DNA from: Psococerastis gibbosa
Taxonomy: Eukaryota; Arthropoda; Insecta; Psocodea; Psocidae
NCBI GenBank assembly: GCA_963971405.1
Contig: OZ020484.1
Span: 39,516,770 to 39,580,769 of the forward strand
DNA: 64,000 nucleotides
Reading direction: 5' to 3'
A program made the translations under genes and the position numbers. Shown one piece after another: positions 26,901-34,390 of this stretch (the stretch's first letter is position 1; each line of letters opens with the position of its first letter). Below the pieces are notes generated by a model. It searched no databases. It was not told the DNA's origin and saw only the letters and a program-made list of their open reading frames with translations.

Positions 26901-29900
26901 TTTCTTGTTAGTTTTTCCGTGGTAAATTATCTTGTAACCCTCGCCAAGTTCTTTACTTCTCTCACCTTTCCATCTTGTCTCCTGCACACACATTATGCTG
27001 ATGTTTCTGGCTTTCATAAGATGTACAATTTCGAGGCCTCTGCCGGTCATAGTGCCAACGTTTATGGTAGCCAGGCGGACTTTTGTCTTCTTACCTCCGT
27101 TTTCATTTCTCTTCTTCATCCTCTTTTTCTCATTTTTCTTTCTTGCTTTTGTCGATGATGTACGCGGCCCTTGTGTACTTCTCACTGCAGTCGGGCCTAT
27201 CTGCCCTAGCCCTAGCCATATGTGATACGCCATTAAAATGTCCTGTCATGTTGGGGTTTTTTTTAGCCACTTCTTCAACCGGCTGGCCGGGCCTGACGTC
27301 TTGGTTTACTTGGGGTTTTCCTTCCTGGAGACAGACCGCTTTCACTACAGCTTCGAGCTCTGTCCGCCCTTTACAAGTCCTGGTAAGGACAGGGGCAGCA
27401 CTTATTGGTGGCGGTGCTTGTTCGCCATTATTATTATATATCCTTATTATATTAAAATATATAAATACAAAAAACCTAAAATAAAATCTGGATGAAATTG
27501 ACGATTTTTTCTGATTATTCTTAATCATATTTAATCTAACACCGCTTTAAAGGTTATATAGGCTATAGTAGATGATTTCATAAATAAAAATGTTTACAAT
27601 GGCTGACAGCCAAGAGATGTTAACTATAGTTCTGTTGTTGAACTGATGGACCTAATGGCCGTGAAATTGTTGCCCTACTGACAGTGCTCCGTCCTTCACC
27701 TCAATATTCCCCGTGCTATTGTTTTTTTTAAAGAGCTTGCTATGGGCGTCAGCCTTCTTGTAGTGATCCCTTCAAGATTCAACTTTGCCCTGCCAACAAC
27801 CCCATCGGAGTTTCCGACATTACTATTGATTGTTAGACTTTTTGGCCGTTGGAAACCTAGTGAAGAAACTGGTTCACGTTGTCGATGCAACCCACCCCTA
27901 CTTCAATTGGCAATGGAAAAGCTGAGATATGCTTACCACTGACATTGCAACAGGCGTTAGCTTAACCATGTACGTATGAACTTGGAGTCTGGACCCAGAC
28001 CACAATTAGGGTCCATGGGTGCAAGTCGAGTTCTATTGACTAATCCAAGTAGGTAGGGGAACAAGGTTCCCCGTGCTATCCCCTAGTCGACTTTGTATAA
28101 ATGTCCGCTTTGTATTAACAAGACATACCATAGTACTAGAAAAATTGTACGAAAGATTATAATACTATTACTAGAGCCAATAACAACAAACTAATTAGCG
28201 AACACGCCAAGGAGTCAGTGGCACACTCACATTACACGTCTTTAATAATGCCAATTAATAAAAGTAGGTAATAACGACAGAAACTTCCATGAACCATTGT
28301 CTCCCAAATCTTACGTCATAGACAAAGTGACGGGGGCCGCCAGGGTATACAAGTAGATTGCCAACTAATGTACCCAAAGCCCATACCCATCAAAGATAAT
28401 AAACAGAATCGATCGCGCCTAGTCATAAGCTAAGTATTGCCGAAACGTAGGTGGAAATGTCAAAGGAAATGTGACCAAGTTGTGGGGTTTGCAAACATAA
28501 AAAAAAATATAGGAAAATAAAAATCAAACGAAAAATTCAACAGGCAGGGCAGACAACAGATTCGCAGGTGCAGAAGTTCTGCTCATTTGACCATGGGTCA
28601 CAATTAAGGGAGTCGACGACATGCCCGAGTTGGGGACATTCTTCATAGCTTGATTTCGACTGCAATTGGCATATGGCAAGAACCACCCGCTTACGCTCGG
28701 TTACAACTACGGAATCACTGATTGACAGAACCACTGGTGGCCAACTTACTAGCCTGGTACGCACCTAGTACAACCATGATAAAAATGTTGCAACTAGGCT
28801 AACAGTTGTTGGATTTGAAGACATCAGGTACATAAGATCTAAAATACTCTAGGCGAGTTTAAGGCGTTGATCATTTCAATCAGAAGACATTGGTCGCGTT
28901 GATGGTAAATGATGGACGTTTTAGGCCTACTGTCTACTGGGACTTCAGAAAATATACGATAGTCGTACTGGAAAACTAATAATACATGCCCAATATCACA
29001 GGTTCTATAAAATAAAACATGCATATGAGAGGGCACGTTAATGAAACCTCCATTCCTGCGTGAATAAGTTTAATTAAAACTTGTTATAATTACTACTAGT
29101 AAAACCCAAATAAAATAATTTTGTCAAAGAAAGATAGCATAAAACCCTGAGAGCTTTCTACAGAGGAAACCCGTGTTTTACTGTAGAAAAATTAACGTAG
29201 GCAAAATAGCAATAAGCCACAAATATCCTAGTCAGAACAAAGAGGAAATGCCACGTGGCAAAAGTTTGGAGGACACGTGTGCACCAGCAGGTAAACCAGT
29301 GATTACAAGAGCCCCAGTGACGTCACGCAAATGCAGCATCTAATCAATACCACCTGGTTACAGCAGTCCAACAGTATTTCACACTCCAATCCCCGAAACA
29401 AATATTACGTGACGCCTGAGCTATGGAACAGGCTCCAATTCTTTATTTCAGCTTTCGAATGCAATATCATACAACCTACTCGCCCAAAAAAACACCACAC
29501 AACTAACAAGTTCTAAGTAGGTCAGAGGTCAAATTTGCTATTGTTTAATTGATGGTTTGAGCATAATCAAGGCTAAGTTTTTATAGCCTACAAATTCAGA
29601 TTCGGACCAGGTACACTGGTAACATAGAAATTGCTGCTATCATCGACAATAAATTGTTTGAATTTGAGGCTTGGAAAAGGGCATGCCCGGGAAAACTGAC
29701 TCGCCCCAGATACGTGTATCCTCGTGACCGGGAATTCGCTTTACCAGGGCAACCGCAAATACGACATAGTCCCCAGCAAAGGTCGCTAGTGGCGCACTGA
29801 CAGATGCCTTATTGGTGTAACTGCACCCCCTCGAGTATGGAAGACTTGGGTTTGACACCTCAAAAATTAAAAACATATTTGTTACATTTGTATATTTTTA

Positions 29901-32900
29901 TCCACTCCAAATAAAACTGGGTAATTATAATCCCCCTAAAAATCGAATTCCTGAACAACCGCAGTTTGCTCAAATTTATTGACGTAATATCATGAAATGT
30001 ATTTAATTCTTTAATTTGTTATTATTTTCATATTTATAGTTAAACATTAAGTCTTAATTTCTTATTTAAATATTATTTATAAGATTAATGAGGTAAAGAG
30101 GTCAATCGGATACGTATTCATTAAATGGTTTGTACGCAATTAACCTTTTATTTGAGAGCTTAGGCTACAGTACAACTTAATTGGAAACACGCAAAAAAGC
30201 CTGCAGAGGAGATTATTTTACTGGCGAAGGTCAAATGACTAAAGATACTTGTAAAGAAAGTAATTTAAATTAAATGTTATCTTGCCGCCTAAAGGTTCGA
30301 TTATAAACTTACCGGTGCATTGTGATAATTAAGAGTGGGATCGGTGAATTCATGGCCTGCCTCGTATTAAAACAGAAATACACTTTTTAAAAAAAGCCTA
30401 GCAATGCCACCCACAAATACCCTCGAGTGAGATTTCACTCCAAAATTCACGATACAAGCAATTTTCTTTCTTGGATTTCTTAAATTTTCTTCATTCATAA
30501 TTGAAACTATAGAATCAATTCGTTGGCAAATACATAGTCTATGTGTACTCTAATTTAACCGTATATATTTACAAGGAAATTCTGTATCAGAACAGAATTT
30601 TGTTTTTTAAATTTACTTTAGAAAAACACCGTAGTCCTCGAGGTATGCGCAATAGAGCAATGGAGACAAATACATAGAATAAATATTTACTATTTGGACA
30701 AATTTAATATGACTGTGGTTGGGCGGCTATTCCACTTGTCAGTATTCCGTCATTTGTGCATCAATAAGTTATTGATGGGATTTTTGTGTTAAGGAGACAA
30801 TTTAGTAGATAGTTAACTTATCAATTATAAATTAAGTTATAATATGGTAGAGACTTATTATTGATGCATAAATGACGGAATATTGACAAGTGGAATAGCC
30901 GCCTTACCAAAGGTCAAAAATCTCAAACTGTACTGCTTCCCAAAGCTCTTTAGGTGCATGAATTGCACTGATGTTTTGAGTAAATCTTTAAGGTCCTTTT
31001 TACGAAATGACCACAACTGACAGCATATTTTGAGTACCAAGCAGGCAGTAATGACTAATTTGGTGAGTTTAGAAACGAGCCTTGACATCAGGTAAGTTTT
31101 ATTTTATCTTTGACCAAAAATAACTTGCTACTTGCTTTGAATAGCGTCAGCAGTGTTCATGGACATCATATTTTCATTGCATTGATAATGATTTTGTTGG
31201 ATTATAGGAAGGCCCTACGCTATGGGTGACGGCTGTCTTATTAAAGCCGCTAGAGTCCTCACTGTTCATGGCCAGTATGTCTTTAATTGTCTAATGGCCG
31301 TAAAGATTAATCCTGGATTGCCAGCTCGGAGTACAGTGCACTCCTATAATACCCGATCGGCAAAAAGGTTTGATATGCCTAGGTGTCGCCTAAACAAGTC
31401 GAGGGATTCTTATCCGATACTTGCACACCAGCTTTACAATAAGCTACCATTTTTAGTAAGTCAGTTGGATCCAGCTTGTTTCAGAACATACATTAAGAGC
31501 AGACTTATTGACGCCTCACTATATAATTTGGATGAGTACGACCCCAGGAGCTGGACTATCAAAGTACCTCCTCCTTCTTTCGTACAAAACCCTCTCGGGT
31601 GGCTATTTTTGTTTGACACGGTCGATCCGGCTCTGGCTGGTCAGGGACTCTAATTTTTGTATTGTATTGTATTGCTAAAGCGCCGGTTTCGCACCAAATT
31701 TCCTTACCCCAGGCTTAAGCATCACGACAAGGAAAATAATTTCAGATCAAGGATCACTCACAATTCATTGCTCCAATGGCCTATGGGCAAGCCACCGCAA
31801 GCCAGTAGGTATATTGTATCTTTTTTATTAATAAAATGTATTTGGGGTGGGGACGTGATCTGCATGTAACTTATGTTACCTGCGTTTATCGCCCCTTGTA
31901 CACTCGATCATTGGAACCATAACTTGACACTAGCGTTATATTAATCCGATGTCCTGATTTGAATAACCCATAGCGTACAGCAGATTTAAGAGTCCCCCAT
32001 AATGGTGTAAACTATTAATGACATTTTTTTCGTGGTTCGGCCACGACCAGGGGATGGACGAGAACAGGACCACCCGGAGGTTCGCGGAAACAAGGCCGCA
32101 AGGAAGACCCATCGGCAGACCGAGGTCAACCCCTCGAGGAAAGGATTGAACAACTCGCCGGGGCAAGAGGAAAACAAAGGCCGAGCTTAAGGCGTTAGCG
32201 TCCGACCAGGGCGAGTTCGAGTTTTCTTTCATTGGATTAGGGCAGTGGTTCCCAGTCGGTGGTCCGCGAGACCCTAGCAAATGCCATTTGCAAACTGGTA
32301 TGCGTCCTCGATGTCAACCTACACCAGCTACAAGCGATAATGGACAAGCTGTGACAAGCTTACCATCGACGCAATGCAACAGGCCAAAGCATGACTTAAC
32401 CAAGTACATATACGAGAAAAATAAAAGCCACTATACAAATCGATTCACTTTCTCCACCTAGAGCACAAACACAAAGCACAACTCTCGGGACGGATTGATG
32501 GTACTACACATTTAAAAAGCAGGAAGGCAATAACAACTTTTTCAGGGTTGGTAATGGCCATACGTCATTTTCAGTGCATTCAGATTGAGTATAGATTTCT
32601 CTAAGGCGGTTATTCCACCGACGTCAATAGTGATAGTAATTGTGGTATTGACGTGGTAGCAGACATTTTGAGACTGTCTTTAATGTCTGCTACCACGTCA
32701 ATCACGTCAATAATCAATATTGACGTCGGTGGAATGACCGCCTAAGTTTATGAACCAACAATTCTAACATATTATAATTATGCTTCCATCAGCAGCTTGC
32801 AGTCTGATCGAGGCGTTTATAATACCGGGGTTAAATAAATACCCTAGGATTATAACTGTAAATAAACAAATTTTGAATAGCACTTTCCATTGTAAAATTA

Positions 32901-34390
32901 TCTTGTTTATCAGTGGATTAAATAAATACCCGTATTATAAACGCCCCGATCAGGCTGCTGATCGAGGCGATTATAATACCGGGGTTAAATAAATACCCTA
33001 GGATTATAACTGTAAACAAACAAATTTTGAATAGCACTTTCCATTACAAAATTATCTTGTTTACATTTTTACTACAAGGGGATTAAATAAATACCGGGGT
33101 TAAATAAATACCCTAGGATTATAACTGTAAATAAACAAATTTTGAATAGCACTTTCCATTATAAAATTATCTTGTTTACCAGTGGATTAAATAAATACCG
33201 GTATTATAAACGCCCCGATCAGGCTGCAGGCTGCAGCTAGTCTTGAAAGCCTTCTTGACTTTATTTCCATCAACCCCGCAAAATAAAGTTAAATTTATAA
33301 TTTGATAAGAGCATTCGATAAGTTTAAACCAGATAAAGATGACAAGTCGAGGCTATAAAGCATGTGCTAGACTGATATAAAACATAGCAGAAAACTATTT
33401 TATCAAACTTACCTGATAAACCATGACATCTCTGTTTTCTTCGATACTGGTCATATCATAGGCAGGCTGTTGTGGAAACATATTCTTTCCTGGAAACGAT
33501 GTGCTGCGTCGGAATTTTGGGGATTGCAGAACCATTTGTTGAGGATTGAAAGGTGGTGAAGGTTTTCGAGTAACCATACTGCCATAATTCCCCATGGGTT
33601 GCATCGCTGGGTTGAGGTTGGGGACGGAGCGGCCACGATTCCAAGGGGAAAGACCCGGCATATTCCCTTGCTGTGGGCCAGGATTCCATCCGCCTGCTTG
33701 TTGAGGGGATGTCCAGGTTGTTGGGTAACCTTTGTTCATGTACATATTTGGCGTCGTCTGCATCGGTCGTCCAACATTTGCGGGGAAATTGTGTTGAGCT
33801 GTGATTGCTCTTCTCTGTTGGGCCGTTTGACTTTGATTCTGTGGATAGCCAGGCATGGGAGATGGCATTTGGGCATAGGGGTTATTTGGTTGAAAATTTG
33901 GGTTAAACGCTATTGAACCGTTAACAGTCACCCCATGATGGGGCATCCCGTGTATCATCCCATCATCAAGCCCAGTATGTGGCCAAACATTAGCTGTATT
34001 CACAGCACTAAGGCTCGGATCTGATACATTATAAGCTTGTGGAATAGTATGAAGAGGTGCAGGGACAGTTGAAGGAGATTGCTGCAGTTCATTCTGCTTA
34101 CCGTTCAAACCAACATTGTTGTTTGACGTTTTACCTGGCGAACTGTCTTCTTCCTTTGTCTTTACATTTTTGTCTCCATTTACCTCAATCCCAGGGGAGA
34201 CTGATGCCTGGTTTTTAGAAGCAGGGTTCTCAATTAAGAGATCATCTTGCATAATTGAGTGCTGGGAAACAACTGATGAATCCGTCACTGTAGGTGTGGT
34301 GCAAAATATTGAACCTTTTTGACTAATTTGGAACTCAGGTGTAGAAACTGAACCGACACTGTTACTCACACTATATTTAAAATCACCCAT
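8858..34390 (-). CDS. orb2: CPEB2-4/Orb2-type cytoplasmic polyadenylation element binding protein, 8 coding exons
   Basis: CPEB proteins bind U-rich elements in mRNA 3'UTRs and control cytoplasmic poly(A) tail length and translation. Coding exons (minus strand): 34390-33413, 16657-16546, 12871-12722, 12311-12199, 11235-11025, 10105-9924, 9737-9627 and 8974-8858. Every junction is GT-AG, phases match, and the sum is 1974 nt (657 aa plus stop). Residues 1-326 are a low-complexity N/P/Q-rich region. RRM1 is about residues 400-495 (KVFVGGLPPDIDEDEI), RRM2 about 508-595 (KTVFVGGVPRPL), and the Cys/His-rich ZZ domain 595-657 (CDEC, CGGKFAPFFC, CEHC). The C-terminal half is almost identical to vertebrate CPEB2-4, so I place it in the Orb2/CPEB2-4 group, not CPEB1/Orb. 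The N-terminus has only short Q runs, unlike the long polyQ of Drosophila Orb2. An in-frame TAG lies just upstream of the chosen ATG, inside a possible 3' splice site. A non-coding 5' exon is therefore likely. Confidence 0.95.
8975..9626. other. CPEB intron 7 with G homopolymer
   Basis: A 652-bp intron between the two ZZ-domain exons. It contains a 13-base G run near 9437. No other feature is seen. Confidence 0.6.
9437..9449. repeat. Poly(G) run, one of several in the window
   Basis: Pure G runs of about 10 to 16 bases also occur near 17836, 19446, 20052, 20884, 22355 and 49048. C runs occur near 19576 and 55026. Against an AT-rich background these are conspicuous. Confidence 0.85.
9627..9737 (-). 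CDS. orb2: CPEB coding exon 7 (ZZ domain, first half)
   Basis: A 37-codon phase-0 exon: VEVKPYVLDDQMCDECQGQR, then CGGKFAPFFCANVTCLQ. It carries the first five zinc-ligand Cys of the ZZ-type domain. The acceptor is TTTCAG and the donor CAG|GTATGT. Confidence 0.95.
9924..10105 (-). CDS. orb2: CPEB coding exon 6 (RRM2)
   Basis: Encodes ELATIMNRLYGGVCYAGIDT and continues through YPKGAGRVAFSNQQSY to FVQLQHGDIDKR. The acceptor is TTTCAG. The donor is a weak GTTGGT, but phase and homology fix it. Confidence 0.95.
11025..11235 (-). CDS. orb2: CPEB coding exon 5 (end of RRM1, start of RRM2)
   Basis: A 211-nt exon running from DESSVLQLINACI through the CPEB signature SSPTIKDKPVQIRPW and the inter-RRM linker to the RRM2 start DPRKTVFVGGVPRPLKA. 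The donor is GTAAGT. Confidence 0.95.
11297..11506. mobile_element. Diverged palindromic MITE, GGTACACA family, copy 1
   Basis: Starts CCCGGTACACATGGACAATT and ends with the imperfect complement AATCGTCCGTGTGTATCGG. It lies in CPEB intron 4. It is related to the element at 41183. Confidence 0.6.
12199..12311 (-). CDS. orb2: CPEB coding exon 4 (RRM1)
   Basis: Encodes EITSSFRRFGSLVVDWPHKA and then ESKSYFPPKGYAFLLFQ, the core of RRM1 including its RNP1-like strand. The acceptor is TTTCAG and the donor CAG|GTATGG, phase 0. Confidence 0.95.
12722..12871 (-). CDS. orb2: CPEB coding exon 3 (start of RRM1)
   Basis: A 150-nt exon encoding a Ser/Gly-rich linker and then YSRKVFVGGLPPDIDE, the first beta strand and RNP2 of RRM1. 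The acceptor is GTTGCAG and the donor GTAACT. It ends with one base that completes an Asp codon with exon 4. Confidence 0.93.
12930..13100. repeat. Dispersed repeat shared with 28424-28570
   Basis: CATAAGCTAAGTATTGCC and the following 130 bp (AAACGTAGG, GGAAATG, CAAAGGAA, ATTCAACAG-CAG) recur at 28424-28570. The copies differ by substitutions and small gaps. The family is unidentified. Confidence 0.6.
13492..14259. repeat. Tandem array, four 192-bp units
   Basis: Units start at 13492, 13684, 13876 and 14068 with GCTCAAGTATATGACAATAC, giving a constant 192-bp period. Only a few substitutions separate them, so the array is young or homogenised. Each unit contains GGAACAGGTGAAACTGC and ends CTACCTGTCACTGCC. 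It lies in CPEB intron 2. It is not a CRISPR: there are no unique spacers. Confidence 0.95.
14260..16545. other. Remainder of CPEB intron 2
   Basis: Unique-looking AT-rich DNA. A short low-complexity TATACACTATATACTA-type repeat lies near 16150-16190. The small ORFs here show no domain and are not supported as exons. Confidence 0.4.
16546..16657 (-). CDS. orb2: CPEB coding exon 2
   Basis: Encodes 37 codons starting DRSMGNANDV and ending PDHVK, plus one base. The acceptor is GTGCAG and the donor GTAAGT. The phase-0 start matches exon 1 and the one-base overhang matches exon 3. DRS followed by a short linker is the expected sequence between the N-terminal region and RRM1 in this subfamily. Confidence 0.85.
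16927..17331. mobile_element. Foldback MITE, TWA-TSD family, member 2
   Basis: Flanked by TTA on both sides. The terminus GGTGCCCATTCCACATACGT matches GTATGTGGAATGGGCGCC. The arms contain CAACGTCAATGAAAATTATG and its complement. The core (GCCATTGTTAAAATTGATCA..., GGCGTCATTTAATTG) is shared with members 1 and 3, but the arms are different sequence. Confidence 0.88.
18746..19127. mobile_element. Foldback MITE, TWA-TSD family, member 3
   Basis: Flanked by TTA on both sides, with terminus GGTGCCCATTCCATTGACCG / CGGTCAATGGAATGGGCGCC. The inner arms are like member 1 (GGTGACGTGGTAGCA) and the core is shared with members 1 and 2. Confidence 0.88.
19818..20760 (+). repeat. Dispersed repeat family A (copy 2)
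   Basis: Starts GGTACGAGTGAACCCGTAC and ends in an ACAGACAGACAGATA tract plus TTTCGTAAAAACC. It contains a 16-base G run near 20052. No ORF. Confidence 0.65.
21062..21232. mobile_element. Palindromic MITE family B, copy 2
   Basis: Same 171-bp palindrome as at 4441 and in the same orientation, with very few differences. It is bounded by GCAGCCTGATCGAGGCG and CGCCTCGATCAGGCTGC. Confidence 0.9.
21281..21452 (+). repeat. SINE-like repeat, copy 1
   Basis: A head with tRNA-like flavour (GTGGTAGCGTGCTTGTAC, then GCGGTCGGAGACGTGTCG), a unique middle, and CATTAAATTGTTTGTATGCG leading into a T/A-rich end. It recurs at 38865-38995 and 44898-45046 (both inverted) and partly at 30089-30150. A Pol III B-box-like GATCGGAGAC is seen in the inverted copies. 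The tRNA origin is a guess. Confidence 0.5.
21781..21951. mobile_element. Palindromic MITE family B, copy 3 (inverted)
   Basis: A full 171-bp palindrome, opposite orientation to copies 1 and 2. Immediately 3' (21952-22171) follows a segment that also flanks the copy at 58648. Confidence 0.9.
21952..22171. repeat. About 220-bp segment duplicated at 58817-59037
   Basis: Starts TGGTAGCTGCATATTCCAT and ends GAGCTATCGCTATTCCTTT. It is nearly identical to 58817-59037 and in both places directly abuts a family B MITE. Confidence 0.9.
22248..23800 (+). repeat. Dispersed repeat family A (copy 3, longest)
   Basis: Starts GGTCCGAGTTTACTCGAACA and ends CTACGTATAAATTGGAAAGC. It contains a 15-base G run near 22355 and a CAGACAGACAGACA tract near 23653. 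A foldback element (22973-23084) has inserted into it. No protein domain found in any frame. Confidence 0.65.
22973..23084. mobile_element. Foldback element family N, short copy
   Basis: Complementary ends AAGAACCAGTAGAAATTGGG / CCCATTTTCTACTGATTCTT with GCTGATGGGCC inside. It is the short relative of the element at 51546, followed in both by a CGACTC(T/C)(A/G)GC...GAAA-CCTT-GCAGT block. Confidence 0.75.
24144..27233 (-). CDS. RTE LINE ORF2: AP-like endonuclease + reverse transcriptase
   Basis: A long open frame of 1029 codons. The endonuclease domain at about residues 50-295 shows RLATINVGTM, CVQETRWKG, FIGADLNGHVG and SQIDYVLL, and ends with the SQHRLLVCDL His. The RT domain at about 490-800 shows GNYRPIKLMS, ENQLGFMKGRGTTDGIH, FVDLEKAYDRVP, GLHQGSALSP and the catalytic FADD at about 746. 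A C-terminal Trp-rich block (RLAWWGHVERRN) follows. Databases often label such proteins craniofacial development protein 2-like. A 29-bp tandem duplication near the 3' end shifts the frame, so the last residues and the stop are not ancestral. The first Met (27233) may not be the natural start. Confidence 0.93.
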   Translation of the reverse strand: MAYHIWLGLGQIGPTAVRSTQGPRTSSTKARKKNEKKRMKKRNENGGKKTKVRLATINVGTMTGRGLEIVHLMKARNISIMCVQETRWKGERSKELGEGYKIIYHGKTNKKNGVGIIVEEKLKDAIVEVVRKSDRLIQCKILLTNKTFINVISGYAPQVGCDEEDKQIFYEQFDELLISIPEREMLFIGADLNGHVGEHSNGYPSVHGGKGYGTRNNMGERALDWAEAHELTICNTQFTKRTEHLLTYKSGPHQSQIDYVLLRQRDRNACVDCKVIPGICTFSQHRLLVCDLQVKGARRGDNRISEPRIKWHQLSEEQKRIAFRDKLSNSLTVVQENWDNLSINDIWNYIEKEIIAKGTEILGMTKGGKNIKKETWWWNEDVQNVLKAKKKAYKDWQKSRTSVGKDIYKTEKRRAKRAVAAARDVATDGWYRNLNTREGEQQIFKIAKRRQKASQDLGAVLCIKNEQGQVLTDNADIKARWREYFSEIMNVGHPRIAEIQANPNWDDVEAFSEDEVNGALRNMAAGKATGPDGVPIEAFKALDDSGVTTMTKLINRILEEATIPDRWRESIVTPIYKRKGDVQSCGNYRPIKLMSHAMKWIERVVERRLRDKLERVISENQLGFMKGRGTTDGIHIVRTLQEKFREKNQPLHLGFVDLEKAYDRVPRNLIRDCLRQMNVEEKYIQLVMNMYENSTTSVRTVVGLSEPFNVTYGLHQGSALSPFLFIVIMDTITRHTQGIAPESILFADDILITAKTRNDLQLKLTNWVQAIENHGLKVNRDKTKYMECFQQSPETIVVDGVYIEKVEKFKYLGAILTQRGGCEEDVRGRIASGWAKWRDMTGVLKDKKMPKKLKGRIYKQVVRPCIIYGSECWAPRVKEEQMLHTAEMRMLRWSLGLTLADRRRNDDIRADMQTASIVDKIRERRLAWWGHVERRNPEELIQRVRRVQVEGRRNVGRPKITVEWKIRADMGASGRFELTWERVGSQPQQLKIEKPGKSPVVSLTPNRDKAKKKKKKEEDNNDYHKKYNA
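24290..24347. repeat. 29-bp tandem duplication in the LINE
   Basis: Two adjacent perfect copies of a 29-bp unit (24290-24318, 24319-24347) beginning GCTCCCATGTCAGCTCG. The copy at 60480-60510 has only one. Since 29 is not a multiple of 3, ORF2 loses its normal ending CRDADPKPG-stop. Confidence 0.95.
27130..27425 (-). CDS. Short upstream frame of the RTE LINE (possible ORF1)
   Basis: Open from the LINE 5' end, overlapping ORF2 by about 100 bp in another frame. It contains CKGRTELEAVVKAV and MTGHFNGVSHMARARADRPD. Short overlapping first ORFs are known in RTE elements. Equally, this could be the N-terminal part of one protein separated from ORF2 by a frameshift. Confidence 0.45.
27655..28060. 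repeat. Diverged dispersed repeat P (related to 32285-32420 and 49600-49680)
   Basis: Shares blocks such as CTTACCA...GCAACAGGC...CTTAACCA-GTAC with 32360-32410. The latter shares AACTGGTATGCGTCCT...CAACCTACACC-GCTACAA, inverted, with 49600-49665. Old and unidentified. Confidence 0.45.
28061..30720. other. CPEB intron 1, mostly unassigned
   Basis: Contains a copy of the 12930 repeat (28424-28570) and a fragment of the SINE-like repeat (30089-30150). The remaining sequence shows no supported exon or element end. Confidence 0.4.
30722..30903. mobile_element. Foldback MITE, TWA-TSD family, member 4 (short)
   Basis: Arms GGCGGCTATTCCACTTGTCA / TGACAAGTGGAATAGCCGCC and on through TTTGTGCATCAATAA. 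Flanks TTG and TTA. The arms are unlike those of the other members except at the ends. Confidence 0.85.
31205..31680 (+). pseudogene. 5'-truncated LINE tail (C-terminus of a reverse transcriptase ORF)
   Basis: An open stretch with YNTRSAKRFDMPRCRLNKSR and ILAHQLYNKLP, the block found C-terminal to the RT in many CR1/Jockey-type LINEs. It ends at GACTCTAA and a (TATTG)n 3' tail, which supports a 5'-truncated insertion. It lies in CPEB intron 1, antisense to CPEB. Confidence 0.75.
32605..32742. mobile_element. Foldback MITE, TWA-TSD family, member 5
   Basis: 138 bp with perfect TAA on both sides. Ends GGCGGTTATTCCACCGACGTC / GACGTCGGTGGAATGACCGCC (one mismatch). The arms include GACGTGGTAGCAGACATT, also found in members 1 and 6. 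Confidence 0.9.
32799..33227. mobile_element. Cluster of family B MITEs joined head to tail
   Basis: One full copy (32799-32958) whose terminal CTGATCGAGGCG is shared with the start of the next (from 32956). That copy runs into a third partial copy at about 33091, ending 33227. All contain GGGGTTAAATAAATACCCTAGG. The cluster is 0.2 kb upstream of the CPEB exon 1 donor. Confidence 0.88.
33413..34390 (-). CDS. orb2: CPEB coding exon 1 (N-terminal low-complexity region)
   Basis: Encodes residues 1-326 and ends CAG|GTAAGT in phase 0. It is rich in Pro, Asn, Gln and Ser, with stretches such as NPNFQPNNPYAQMPSPMPGY. Near its end it carries RRSTSFPGK, a motif recognisable in the vertebrate CPEB4 N-terminus. 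The start MGDF resembles the MGDY start of vertebrate CPEB4. The TATTTAG|AG immediately upstream of the ATG looks like a splice acceptor, so this is probably not the first transcribed exon. Confidence 0.9.

Larger units (their letters stand above)
24179..27425 (-). mobile_element. Near-complete RTE-clade LINE retrotransposon
   Basis: About 3.25 kb, bounded by the direct repeat CATTATTAT (24170-24178 and 27426-27434), a plausible though low-complexity target duplication. The 3' end is an A/AAG-rich tail after GGGATAAAGCGAAG. Length, EN-RT architecture and lack of a poly(A) signal are typical of RTE. It lies in CPEB intron 1 in the same transcriptional direction as CPEB. A truncated copy with almost identical protein sequence is at 59689-60613. 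Confidence 0.9.

Noticed and set aside
24141..27225. Several plus-strand ORFs of 60-174 codons over the LINE
   Set aside because: They are antisense shadows of the RTE ORF2, with no domain of their own.
31222..31653. 143-codon ORF as a host gene
   Set aside because: It matches the C-terminal block of LINE polyproteins and ends in a (TATTG)n retrotransposon tail.
33451..33916. Overlapping ORFs in other frames of CPEB exon 1
   Set aside because: Shadows of the low-complexity exon 1. The chosen frame is fixed by the RRSTSFPGK motif and the phase-0 splice to exon 2.
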